Source: Lumnitzera littorea
Taxonomy: Eukaryota; Streptophyta; Magnoliopsida; Myrtales; Combretaceae
DNA length: 64,000 nt
NCBI GenBank assembly: GCA_024138015.1
Contig: JAMXBB010000012.1
Location: 22,165,882 to 22,229,881 of the forward strand
Reading direction: 5' to 3'
Positions 11,316 through 21,573 of this stretch are shown piece by piece; within the stretch, counting starts at the first letter, position 1; every line of letters starts with the position of its first letter. Below the pieces are notes generated by a model. The model saw only the letters and a program-made list of their open reading frames with translations, was not told the DNA's origin and ran no database searches. The translations under genes were made by a program, and so were the position numbers.

Positions 11316-11911
11316 TTCCCTCGATGTCATGAAGCATTTCCCTTTGTTTTGTAAGGCCGTAGCTTAGTTGTTTCAAAAGGCAATTGTGTTTAAAGTTCAC
11401 TTTGATTTATTTCTCTACTTGATCTTTCTATGATCGATAGATTATTAATAAGTTCAAACTGCATGGTGAACGAACTAGTACTTAAGTTCAAACCTATTAC
11501 GGTAAATGAAATTTATAAATTAGTTGAAAAGCCGAATAACGAACCTTATCATAAGTTCATGTAAGATGGCTAATCTACGTCTCAAATGACTAACGGATAA
11601 TATGTTAAGAAAGGCACCTAAATATCACATATGAAACAAGACATGTCGAGGAAATATTACGTATGAAATAAAACATACTGAGAAAATATCGCATGTGAAA
11701 TAAAACATGTCGAGGAATGTAGGGTGTATGAATTAAAACATGCTAAGAAATCGTAGAGCATGTGAAATAAAATGTGCTAAAACTACTAAATTACGCATGA
11801 GGAAATGTACATAAGATTAATAACAAATTCAATGGTAATTTTTTGACAACTAAGCTGAATACTGTTTGTACAAAAGATAACAAACTAATTGCAAGGGAAA
11901 CAATCTTATGA
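11316..11911. other. T1 spacer between integrase and antisense ORF
   Basis: No coding signal on either strand. It contains loosely repeated AT-rich phrases (variants of ACATGTCGAGGAAATATTACG at about 45-bp spacing between 11637 and 11780). This looks like a degenerate short tandem repeat in the 3' untranslated region of T1. Confidence 0.45.
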
Positions 11912-14900
11912 TTAATTCTTGGATTGAGTAGAGGCATTTTCTTGATCAAAAGTTGGAGCCTTATTAGAGCATATCTCCTTTTCGGCACTTGGGGTTTTGG
12001 AACATGTGGATTTCTCTTTGCGTACGTAAGGGATTTCCTTGGATAGACGATCTTCATCATCTTTAGGATCTTTGGCATAAGTCTTGTTATCACCCTATGT
12101 ATGGACCTCGACACCTGAATCTTCGTCGGCTTCTTTGTCACAACTGCTAATTTGATCATTGATGTCGGTGAAGTCCAAGCACGAAAGATCATATTTAGGG
12201 TAAAATTTAAGGATTTCTTCTCTTGTTGCTTGAACCCCCTCCAACAACTTTTGTCTCAATAATCTCTCATACTATAGACATGGTGTCACAATTTCAAGTA
12301 CCTCTTCAATAGAGGGGCCTTTCCTCGCTACCTCCTCTAATTTAGCAATACGGCTTTGTACTCTAGAGTTGTTAGTCTCTAGTTCCTTTATTTGCTTCCT
12401 GAGCTTGTCTTCCTCATTACTCCTTGTGCTAATTGTTTGGCCTAAACCCCAGCACCCTTCCCTTTTTTTACATAACTCCTCCTTCAAGTCTTTGGCCTCC
12501 TTATATTGCTTATTGACCTTAGCTTTAAGGCTTGAGACTTCATCAATTGCTAAAGAATGTACTAATTTCTTGGTAGCGAATTCATCTTGATATTTTCCAG
12601 CCTTCATCTTAACCTTGATTCTCACATTCTTAGTGGCCATAGTTTGAGCTTTTGAGGAATTGTATGCATCCTCAATTTTCTGCAGCAAGTAAACAAGATG
12701 AAATGATGAATTCGCTAGACCACTTAGCAAAACATAAAAAAAAAATATTGTTATTATTATTACCTTTCTCATCTCTTTGTCGGCTTTATTTAATGTCGTA
12801 AGAACGTGGTTGCTATCTATAAACAAACAAGACGGTTAGCAATAAAACATGTGCAACAATTGAAAAGATTCAATTGATACTTACATCATAGAATTTGGTT
12901 GCGATATGCACCTTATTACATCCACTAACTCTCTCAATGTCCTTTTTTGCAATTTCCATGTTCTTGGGAAGAATAACACTAATGTAGGCAAGTGCACCTA
13001 TTAGTTTATAATATAGCGGATATGAGTTTGAATGTTGATCCCACAAGGACTAATATGATTATTAATACTCACTAGATCTTTATTATCTAACTGGCAAATT
13101 AAATTTCAAGAATCATAAAGAAGTAAATCTAAATTACTGCTAAAACAAATTTAAATATCAATTAAGACACGATTCAAGAATTAACAAGAAAACAATTTAA
13201 TTAATTCAAGATTCAACATTATACCTAGATCTTATTTCCCCTAGATCTAATATGTGATTTTCCTAAAGATCATCTAATTTATTCTTTAATCTCTCTTGAT
13301 TGGGAGAACTCTCTACTAAAGTTAATCACTTTCTCAAGCTAATTAACCTTAACCTTAAAATCACTTATTAGAACTCTTCTCGATAGTATGATCTAAGATT
13401 ACATTATTGAATAACGAATTCTCTAAGCTTTAGTTTGAAATTCGAAAGAATCTTAAATATTATCTCTAATCTTGTAATAATTTTCATCAACTATCCCTAG
13501 ATCTAATCTTATAAGAAATCTCTTGACTCTCTTATGAGATATCAAACTTTAGATTATTACCCATGGAAATAATAACCTAAATTATGAAGCAAACATAGTT
13601 GAACCAGGAAAATAATAAAGAACTAAATTACTCAAATACTAATCATGTCACATGAATAGATCTAGGTTTCACAAAACCTAAATATCTACTTACTGCACAT
13701 CATAAAATAAAAATCTAAAAAAACAAAAGTAGAAAATTGTAGGAAAAAGTATAATGAAATCCAAATAAAATTAAATCTTGAAATCTTTTCCTCCTTACTT
13801 TCTTGATTGTTCTTAGCTTCAAAAACTTCTTAAAAGTCATACCAAAAAGTTCCCTTTGATAAACCCTAACAAAGCTTTTTATATAAAGAATTAAAAAAAA
13901 AATAGGTCAGTTGGAAAAAACATGATTGGGGACACAACTCCATCTTTTGGTTATATCCTTTACTATGCTTCATGTTTGTCCTTTTTTCTTTTTTTAAACC
14001 TAGAATGACATGATTGACAACATAATTGTGTCTTTTGGTCGTATCCTAAGCTGTAATAGTAAAAAATTAGCTCTAATTTTTCTTGAAAATGACATAATTG
14101 TGTTGTTTGGCTGCGTTGATTTTTAAACCTTCATAACTTGCTCATTTTAGTTTCAATTTGAGTGAAATTTGTCTCTACCTTCTTGTTTTCTTGTGTAGAT
14201 AATTTCAAAACCTAGAAAACAAAATTTTACTCAATAAAATATTATTATGTAAAAACAAACTCAAATATCAAGGAAAATCATCAAAAATTACAAATAAAAT
14301 ATATGCAATTAGAAACTCATCAAATACCTTCCATTAAGGCCAAGGATTTAATTCTATCACCTAGCATCAAGTCAGTGTGTAGAATGTTGTGGCCTAGAAT
14401 GGAACAAAGTATTCTCTTACTTCATTGTTAGGGATGAATTTGGTGCTACTGATGCTTAGAGCTTTGTTCCTCATTGCCTCCTTCATGCTCTCATCTAAAG
14501 TCTTTGACTTCTTAAGAGGAGGTTGGATAGCAACCTCCTTGCCACTCCTCTTCTTAGGACTCGGCGCAACAACAACCTAAACCAACGATCCCTCAACAAC
14601 CTCATGACAAGCCACTTCCTCCAGCTGCCAATGCCGATATCTCGGCCAGAATCTCTTAGCTCCTCAACCAAAGGAATGTTTGCTGGTGGTGGCATTGCCT
14701 CAACTTATACATCTTCAATGGGCCTAGGCTTATCACTACCTTGACGTTTATTGGTAGGGCGGGATGCCTTTCTCGGGGTTACTACTTGCTTCAGCACTTT
14801 CTCTTAAGCGGCCTCTTTTTAGTAACCGACCAATTCACAACTACTGTAGTGCCTACTTGTTTGTCAGCTTTAGACTTTTTTGAGCCAACAATTTGGTAAG

Positions 14901-15990
14901 GTTTATATCGCCAGCACCCATGTCTATAATACAAAGTAGATACATCAATAATAAAGTGAGGAATAAAGACTTACATTTTTTGTGCCGAAACCAGGCTCAA
15001 AGGCAACTATTCTTCTCATAAGTCACGAGAACGGCCTTCTCTTGTAACTTTGCTCAACATGACAGTAATTCAATAGCATACCTTCCTTCTCGAAGAAAAT
15101 TGGCTCCCCATTCTCATATCGCCTTATTATCCTCTTAACGTCTTAGAAAAACATTTTGTTTTTTCTTCTCTCTTGTATTTTCTTTGTCGCAATAGCATCA
15201 TTTGGCATCAATTCGATATCCTTGGTGTGGATAGGTTCAGCCTATTAGGTCTAAAAATCCAGCTCTTCATTTGAAACAATAGACACGAACTTATTGTACC
15301 ATTTGTAGATCTTGGACTCTAATCTATCCATGAATTTCTGCCTATGCTTAGCAGCTGCAAAGTACTAACCATTAGGCTACCTCCTAATCATAAAGAAATA
15401 TCGAAATAATTGAGGTGTAGCCCTAACTTCAACTTCTTCACAAACTATCTTGAAAGCCGCAAGAAGCTGATAGGTGTTTGGTGAGAACATAATCAGTGTA
15501 ACTCAGAAATAGTTGAAGAGTTGCTTGACAAAAGTCGAGAATGGAAGGTGCAGTCCAAAGTCGAAATATTTTAAATAGATATGAAACTCACGCTTCCTTA
15601 GAAAGCATACCCTTTCCTCCTCTCTCAGCCTCCTAAGATTCCATGTTTCAAGAAGGTCTTGCTAGTATTTATTATATTTTGAAAAAAGAACTCTATCGGC
15701 AGCATTAGCTACTCTATCCAGTGAATCGCTAAAGTAAATTATTTTATTATACCAGTATCTCGCCACAGATCTTTCAGATAAGTATCTAATGTAAGAGAGT
15801 CGATTTGAGCAAGTTTATTCCACTGCTCTACTACACTATCAGTTGAGCTATTTGAGGAACATGTTGTCTCGCTCCTTCTTCGAGAGGAGGGGTGGTGGGG
15901 TGGGTTTGTAGAGGGGATAAGTAGCTTCAGTCTCAATTGCATCAAAATCTGAAAGAACAAGTCAATGAATTACGTTTTGAACCATACTTG
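11912..15990 (-). pseudogene. T1 antisense ORF: Transposase_28-like domain, coiled coil, acidic tail; interrupted
   Basis: Read from right to left. HLPFSTFVKQLFNYF and NTYQLLAAFKIVCEE, then TPQLFRYFFMIRR (about 15560-15370) match my knowledge of the Pfam family 'putative gypsy type transposon' (Transposase_28). Next come KFMDRLESKIYKWYNKFVS, a basic/proline stretch near 14500-14700, then a coiled coil (12272-12660, for example KAKVNKQYKEAKDLKEELCK), and finally YPKYDLSCLDFTD with an Asp/Glu-rich tail, stop at 11912-11914. An intron donor GTAAGT-like site near 12885 is plausible. A 1.3-kb insertion splits it. A homologous ORF lies at 38588-41160 in element H. Antisense extra ORFs in this position are known for Tat-lineage elements; their function is not established. 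Several stops fall at expected Gln codons. Confidence 0.7.
12983..14322 (-). mobile_element. Candidate 1.3-kb insertion in the T1 antisense ORF, class unknown
   Basis: The antisense ORF reads up to both sides of this AT-rich noncoding block. Its ends, on the minus strand, are TGATGAGTTTC at 14322 and GGTGCACTTGCCTACA at 12983, a TG...CA pair that would suit a solo LTR. I see no matching 5-bp duplication (ACTAA left, AATAC right), so the exact ends are uncertain. A large intron of the antisense ORF is the alternative. Confidence 0.4.
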
Positions 15991-16500
15991 ATTTTGACTA
16001 TAATGAATGTCACATAACTTTTTGAAAAGTTTGAAGGCAAAGGCAAAATATTGAAAGCAAGTGAAAGCTTATGGATGTGAATGACGATGAAATCTGTTTT
16101 CAATATTGTAAAGTTCCTTAAACGTGGACAATTTACGTTCATAACTACAACACGTTTCTAATAGAAATGATGTGCTGCTTAGATGATGGTGTAGATTATT
16201 GACATGTGTTTCAAGACAGAAATCCAACGGTTGTCAAGGCTCTGACAGCTATTAGTACCTACGTGTAATTATGGATAAGGTGATAGCTGTCGTATGTACT
16301 ATCGTTTAGTCTTCTGACAGGTGGGAAAATTGAAAATTGTGACCTTTTGTATTGGATGCAATCCGTCCTTTTGAATGGAAATCAAGGAACTTCCCACATT
16401 ACTCAACATTTAGGAAATTATTCCTTACTTAACCTTACAAAGAATTTTAAGATATTTACTCCCTTAGTTGAATCCTTGACCACGAGAGTTGGGGGGCAAA
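15991..16500 (+). other. T1 3' untranslated region ending in polypurine tract
   Basis: No coding sequence supported. GAGAGTTGGGGGGCAAA at 16484-16500 is the polypurine tract, directly before the 3' LTR start. It primes plus-strand DNA synthesis in LTR retrotransposons. Confidence 0.7.
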
Positions 16501-16938
16501 TGTTGATAGTCAAATTTCATTCATTCGGCCACTTAGCTACGAATATGTAAAGTAACTAAATTCTCGGTTACCACTGAGTAATACAGATCTATATTTAATT
16601 TGAATTTAAGGAAACTAGCGTGAATAGTTATCACTTGGCACAGTTATATTACATAATTATCTACTATTCCTACATTTCAAGAATGTACCTGATTAAAAGG
16701 TCTCTACGCTTCCTAATAATCATGCGATCAACTGCTGTTTCAGACACTCAACATTTGCTTATAAAAATGGAGAGGAAGCACTATAAGAAGTACCTGATAA
16801 CTCACTACTTCTCATTTAATCTTTTCCAACATTCACTTACTGACTTAGGCATTGAAGTGGTCGTACCGGACTGGCCTTGGTACCTTTAGTTCTTTGTACT
16901 TTGCAAGAAGAAAATCATCTAAAAACCATACAAGAACA
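16501..16938 (+). repeat. T1 3' LTR (438 bp)
   Basis: Starts TGTTGATAGTC after the polypurine tract, ends CAAGAACA at 16938. It aligns with 1-117 and 5743-5985. A TATA-like TATAAAAA lies at 16760-16767. Right flank GATAT begins the host element G; the matching left duplication is outside the window. Confidence 0.85.
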
Positions 16939-17645
16939 GATATGGGAGAAAGATAAGCCAGATCAAGTGCTTTAAGTCCGAAGGAATTGTGTACATGGTT
17001 GTCTAATGCTTGAACAAACGAACTATGATCTTTAAGGTGATGCCTTGAAGTTTGAAGTAGATAGTATTGACAAAGAGCGTAAAGAGAGAGGAGAGTTAGA
17101 TAAAAATGTTAAGGATAATGAGGAGCTAGTTGAAGAGGATGTGTTTGCTGAAGACTTGGACAAGCTAACATTGGTTGTCTAGCGTGTGATGAGCATTAAA
17201 CCCTTTATTGAGAAGGAATAGAGAGTGAACTTATTTCACATCACCTGTAATGTAAATGAGTAAGGATGGGCACTCATAGTAGATAGTGAAAGCTGCACCA
17301 ATGTAGTGTCTGTCGAGCTAGTTAAGAAACTCAAATTGCTGACTATCTCATACCTAAGGCCATATAAATTGCATTTCCTAAACAAAAAGGGAGCGTTACA
17401 CGTCACTTAGTGAGTACTGTTGTCAATCTCCATTAGGAACTATTTTGACGAAATTCTTTGTGACGTACTGCTCATATGTGCATCTCATGTATTGCTAGGC
17501 CAACCTTGGCTTTTTGATTAGGGGATTATCCATGATAGGTTTTGGAACACATATGTGTCTAAAAAAGATGGGAGAAAAATCACCTTGAACCCCATGACAT
17601 TGAGCTAAGTTGGCAAGCCACAAGCTAAACTTGCTTAAAGATCAA
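16939..17645 (+). pseudogene. G gag tail and protease pseudogene
   Basis: The gag knuckle remnant at 16960-17030 is followed by an acidic linker. Protease: FHITCNVNE (near 17236), then ALIVDSESCTNVVSVELV (near 17272) where F has VDYGS and J has VDGGS; the active-site Gly is lost here (DSE). Downstream YDVLP-type sequence and LLGQPWLFD lie near 17495, then NTYVSKKDGRKITLNPM near 17547. It matches F residue by residue at many places, with stops mostly where F or J have Gln or Trp. Confidence 0.72.
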
Positions 17646-17739
17646 AGAAGGCCTTGATTTTGAGTCGTATCGAACTTCGAGAAGCTTTTAAAGCTAACAT
17701 CCTAACCTTTTTTATATTAGACGACTATTAGAGCTGAAG

Positions 17740-19020
17740 GTGCAAGTTGAATTACCCCCAAAGATCAAAGAGCTACTGGATGAGTATTCTAACCTATTTC
17801 TAGAGCAGTTACTAGAAAGGTTACACCCTTTTTGAAGTTTAGAGCACTGTATTAACTTGATACCCAGTGTTGTACTACCAAATAAACTAGCTTATCGACT
17901 GAATCTTGAATAAGTTGTAGAGCTCCAAAAATAAGTTAATGAGATGCTGGAAAAAGGGTATATGAGAGAGAGTCTTAGCCCTTATGCTATACAGCGTTAC
18001 TAATGCCGAAGAAGGATGGTACATGGAGAATGTGTGTAGATAGTAGAGCTATGAATAAGATTGCAATTAAGTGCAAGTACCCCATTCTAAGGCTAGATGA
18101 AATATTAGACAAATTGAGTGGGCCGAGAGTGTTTAGTAAGATTGACTTGAAGTTGGGATACCACCAGATTCGTATGAGGCAAGGTGATGAATGGAAAATT
18201 GCCTTCAAGATAGTTTATATGAATAGATGGTCATACCTTTTGGACTGTCAAATGCTCCAAGCACTTTGATGCGATTGATGAACCATGTTTTGAGAGACCT
18301 AATCAAAAGATGTGTTGTGGTCTATTTTGACGACATCCTTGTCTATAGTATCGACTTACTCTACCATATTGAACATCTTTGAGCAGTCTTTGATGTTCTT
18401 CGAGTAGAAAGATTACTTAGTAACTAAAGAAATGTTGTTTTTGCTAGGTGGAAGTGGTTTTCGTAATGTACATAGTTAGTAGAGGAGGATTAAAAGTTGA
18501 TGAATAAGAAGTTCGAGCTATTGTTGAGTGGTCGTCCCTAACTTTATGTATTGAGGTGAGAAGATTCCATAGATTGGCATCCTTTTACTAATGCTTTATT
18601 TGAGGATTTAGTACTATAGTTGCACTTCTAATTATGTTAATAAAGAATAACGTAAAGTTCAAGTGGGGAGAGAAAGAGGAGAGGAGTTTTACCAAGGTGA
18701 AAGTGAGGTGGACTTTTGCCTCAGTTTTGGCCTTGCCAGATTTTGAGAAAGTATTTAAGCTAAAATGCAATGCATTAGGTGTTAGCATTAGAGCTGTATT
18801 GATGCAAGCAAGCCAACCTATTCCTTATCATAGTGAAAAGCTTAAGCAAGCATAGTTGGACTACTCTATATATGATAAGGAACTCTTGGCATTGATCCGA
18901 GTTATTTGAGCACTTCAAGTATGGCAACACTATCTTTTGCTGAAAGAATTCATTATATACGTTAACCATGAGTCCTTAAAATATTTGAGGAGCTAATCAA
19001 AGCCAACGTAGTTTCCGACG
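17740..19020 (+). pseudogene. G reverse transcriptase and RNase H pseudogene
   Basis: MPKKDGTWRMCVDSRAMNKI at 18003-18062 is the RT fingers/palm block; LSGPRVFSKIDLKLGYHQIR at 18111-18170 contains the first catalytic Asp; the box VVYFDDILVYS at 18317-18349 is intact in a different frame after a frameshift near 18220. RNase H remnants follow (FEKVFKLKCNALGVSIRAVL at 18740-18799; HSEKLKQA near 18832). At least two frameshifts and several stops are present. Confidence 0.82.
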
Positions 19021-19139
19021 CCCTGTCTAGAAGGCATGCTCTTCTCATTGAACTATATACTCGACTCTTGGATTTTGTGATCATTAAAGGACAGTACCTA
19101 TGTGACCCTCATTTTGGCCCATATACAGATGCTATGGAG

Positions 19140-20240
19140 AGGAAAGAACATTTGATGAATATTATATAGAAGATGGCTATTTGTTTTGAGTTAACAAGCT
19201 ATGTATGTTGACTTATTCTATAAGAGAGCTATTAGTTAGAAAAGCTCAAGGTAGAGGACTCTCTAGGCATTTTGGAGAGCAGAGGACATTTGAGTTATTG
19301 AATACGAGGTTCTTTTGGCTTAAGATGAGACGAGACGTATATTGTGTGGTTGGGAGTTCTACAACTTGCATGAAGGCAAAGAGCCCCACTAAGCAAGGGA
19401 GAGCAATGCCTCTACCTGTCCCGACTAAAGACTTTGTGATGGTTGTTATGAATAGATTCAATAAGATGGTACACTTTGTGCCCTGCATCTAAACTAACGA
19501 TGCTTCAGCTATTACTTCTTTGTTTTTGTAGGAAATTGTTTACTTGCATGGAGTGTCGAAGAGTATGGTATCAAACGGTGACCTAAAATTCTTGAGCCAT
19601 TTTTGGCAAACTCTTTGGTGTTGGATGGGAACCAAGTTACTTTTTAACACCTCTTACAACCCTTAAACCGACAAACAAATAGACGTTGTCAATTGCACCC
19701 TAGGATCACTACTTTGAGCTACAATGGAAAAGAACTTAGCTTATTGGGATGTCCACCTACTCATGGTAGAGTTTCCTTACAATTGAACCATATAAACCAC
19801 CACTGGTCATGCCCCATTTGAAGTCATCTATAGATTCAATCTCGAGCTGCCCCCTTGATCACAACCCAATGCCCTCCACTGACCAGGAAGACCTATAAGC
19901 ATAAACCTGCACTCAATCCCTTCAACAGATCTATTAACGAGTTACTCAGCACATCAATCAAGTTGCCAGGAAGTTAAAAGAGAAAGGCAAAGCTAGGAAA
20001 ACTAAGCAGTTTTAACCCAACAACCAAGTATTGCTACACTTGAGCAAAGAGAGGTTTCTAGACAAGAGAAAGAACAAATTGTTTGCTAGAGCTGAAGGAC
20101 CATTTAAAATTCTCCAGAAAATTAACGACAACACCTACTAGTTAGAGTTGCTGGAGGACTTTAGACTATCCGATGTGTTTAATATTACTGACCTTAGCCC
20201 CTATCGACATGAGGAAGAATTGAGTGAGGATTAACCAGAC
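19140..20240 (+). pseudogene. G integrase pseudogene
   Basis: The zinc-finger region reads HFGEQRTFELLNTRFFW (19269-19319), then a Cys-containing segment. Core motif VMVVMNRFNKMVHFVPC lies at 19438-19488; VSNGDLKFLSHFWQTLW near 19563 replaces the usual V-S-D-R-D, losing the Asp that should be catalytic; later NTSYNP.TDKQIDVVN near 19640-19690 has Asp where Glu is expected. The C-terminal region ends near 20235, just before a purine-rich tract and the LTR. Confidence 0.75.
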
Positions 20241-20272
20241 TTGATCCTAAATCCCAATCAACCTAGCGGGGA

Positions 20273-21111
20273 TGAGAGAAATTACATCACTAGACATCTA
20301 ACCTAAGCCCAAGCTTAAAGCCTTAAAAGTATGGCAAGGCGGATTCTCTCTTTGTAAGCAACATTTGAAGAGTCCGAGTTGCTACAATTTGCTAACCTGT
20401 TGCTCTGTCTAAGTCAAACTCTTTCGTACTTATAAATAGTCCTTGACTATTGACTTGACACACACTATGACAATAGCTTAGCTTGCCCAACCACCAGCTT
20501 AGTAGACTTAAATCTAAACTACATTTAGCCTACCCGAGTTGAATTCATCCTAGAAGAATCATCAACTCAGCTTGGCATCATAACTTGGCAATAACCGGGT
20601 TAATTATATAGTTTTCTCTTTTTCTTCCAAAAGTCCTTCCTCTAACTATGTACCACATGTCCAAACACCTATGTGATAGGATCTTTTGTACATAATGGAT
20701 GCTTTTCTTGAATTTTTATCTATAGCCCTTAATATTCTTTATAAATTACTTATTTTGAACAACACCCTTTTAATTATTTCCATTTATAGTACCTAATATT
20801 TTGGGTATAAATACCTTCGTAAATGTAGTTGCAGACATCATTGTCATATCTCTCAATCTAGAATATAATTCATTTTTGTGAGTGTTCTCTTTGCTTAGCC
20901 TACTCTTATCCTAACCTTTAAGCAATGTTAGGTAGCGAGCACCTTTACCGAGTTAACTCGTGCGTCATATTAAGTTAAGTTATGAGTCTATGGAGGTCCC
21001 TAGTACGTCACATCCTTGGAATCATTTGTGGTTTGCTTGTTTTACTTCATCATTTTTCATGTAGTTCCACCTTCGTTTTTAAGCTTTTTGCAAGCTTGGA
21101 GACTAACCCCA
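20273..21111 (+). repeat. G 3' LTR, end obscured
   Basis: Starts TGAGAGAAATTACATC at 20273 after CTAGCGGGGA, like TGATAAGAATTATGG in F. It aligns with the F LTR through the TATA box (20806-20813) to about 21105, where a C-rich run begins. The expected ..CATCA end is not visible, so the LTR is either truncated or disrupted at the poly-C tract. Confidence 0.72.
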
Positions 21112-21298
21112 CCACCCCCCCCCCCCTCTCTACTAAATAGCTGAACCCTTTAAAATTAGTGACAACTTCCGTATGTTGAACAACACCCTTTNACATACTC
21201 TGAGCTGCTACACCAAAAGGCGTCTCAATAATATATAATTTCGTCACCTAACATATAAGTTGTATTATAATGCACCCCCCCCCCCCCCCCCCCCCCCT
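21112..21298. other. Poly-C flanked junction with an undetermined base
   Basis: Twelve C at 21115-21126, an N at 21192, and 23 C at 21275-21297 bracket about 150 bp with no recognisable origin. The G LTR stops on one side and H starts in mid-RNase H on the other. Such tracts are typical weak points of sequencing and assembly. A real breakpoint stabilised by C-runs cannot be excluded. Confidence 0.6.
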
Positions 21299-21573
21299 AT
21301 ATAGTCACCTCTGTTTGCCCTTAGCACAGCTTATCACATGGCATCTAGTTTTGCCTTAGGTAGGCCATCGAAGCATAGGATGTCACTGACTTCATCGCTA
21401 TCTATATTGGAGAGGAGAAAGCATTAACTCGTATTGACATTCCGATGTAGACTCTTCATGTAAATGGATCCTCCATTTAGGAGAAAGGGGGGGAGGGGTG
21501 TGGGGTGGGGTGGTAGTAGAGTGGAGTAAGAATAGTCCTACAGTTAAAAGGGACATCAAGCCTGAATATAAGG
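21299..21573 (+). pseudogene. H RNase H, first part
   Basis: Reads from the RT/RNase H tether (AIEA.DVTDFIAIYIGEEKAL, 21368-21430, with one stop) into LHVNGSS near 21449, equivalent to the D-G-S-S start of Tat-type RNase H; the Asp is Asn here. A G-rich tract at 21487-21510 falls in the Gly-rich loop. It continues after element E at 36284. Confidence 0.7.
21487..21510 (+). other. G-quadruplex-type tract
   Basis: Runs of 7, 4, 4 and 4 G separated by A, TGT and T. It meets the usual sequence criterion for an intramolecular G-quadruplex. It lies in the Gly-rich part of H RNase H and may have grown from GGN codons. Confidence 0.7.

Larger units (their letters stand above)
1..16938 (+). mobile_element. 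T1: Tat/Retand-type Ty3/gypsy retrotransposon, 5' end cut by the window, degenerate
   Basis: The order of parts is 5' LTR, primer-binding site, gag, protease, RT, RNase H, integrase, an antisense ORF region, polypurine tract and 3' LTR. The window starts inside the 5' LTR: positions 1-117 plus 5743-5985 match 16580-16938. Integrase lies after RNase H, as in Ty3/gypsy. The zinc knuckle CDFHCDKGHNTDEC, the RNase H motif SNNEAEYEALIA and the antisense ORF point to the Tat clade. Sequence right of the 3' LTR resumes as a chromovirus gag knuckle, so T1 sits inside element G. T1 itself hosts solo LTR A in its 5' LTR and a possible 1.3-kb insertion in its antisense ORF. Every coding domain has stops or frameshifts, so T1 is not autonomous. 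Clade assignment is inference from motifs; element structure is directly visible. Confidence 0.88.
16939..21111 (+). mobile_element. G: chromovirus-type Ty3/gypsy element, 5' part outside the window
   Basis: Begins in mid-gag at the zinc knuckle (KCFKSEG..VYMVV) and continues through protease, RT, RNase H, integrase and 3' LTR. The same order and very similar protein text occur in F and, more distantly, J. Because T1 occupies everything to its left, G is the oldest layer of this stack and its 5' LTR and gag should lie left of T1. It is heavily broken by stops. No chromodomain is visible after integrase; the polyprotein end and the tRNA-Met primer site of its relatives suggest a CRM/Reina-like chromovirus, which is inference. 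Confidence 0.82.

Noticed and set aside
12369..12590. 73-codon plus-strand frame
   Set aside because: Shadow of the antisense coiled coil of T1.
21050..21247. Minus-strand open frame with a Gly run
   Set aside because: Created by the poly-C tract and contains the N; no motif.
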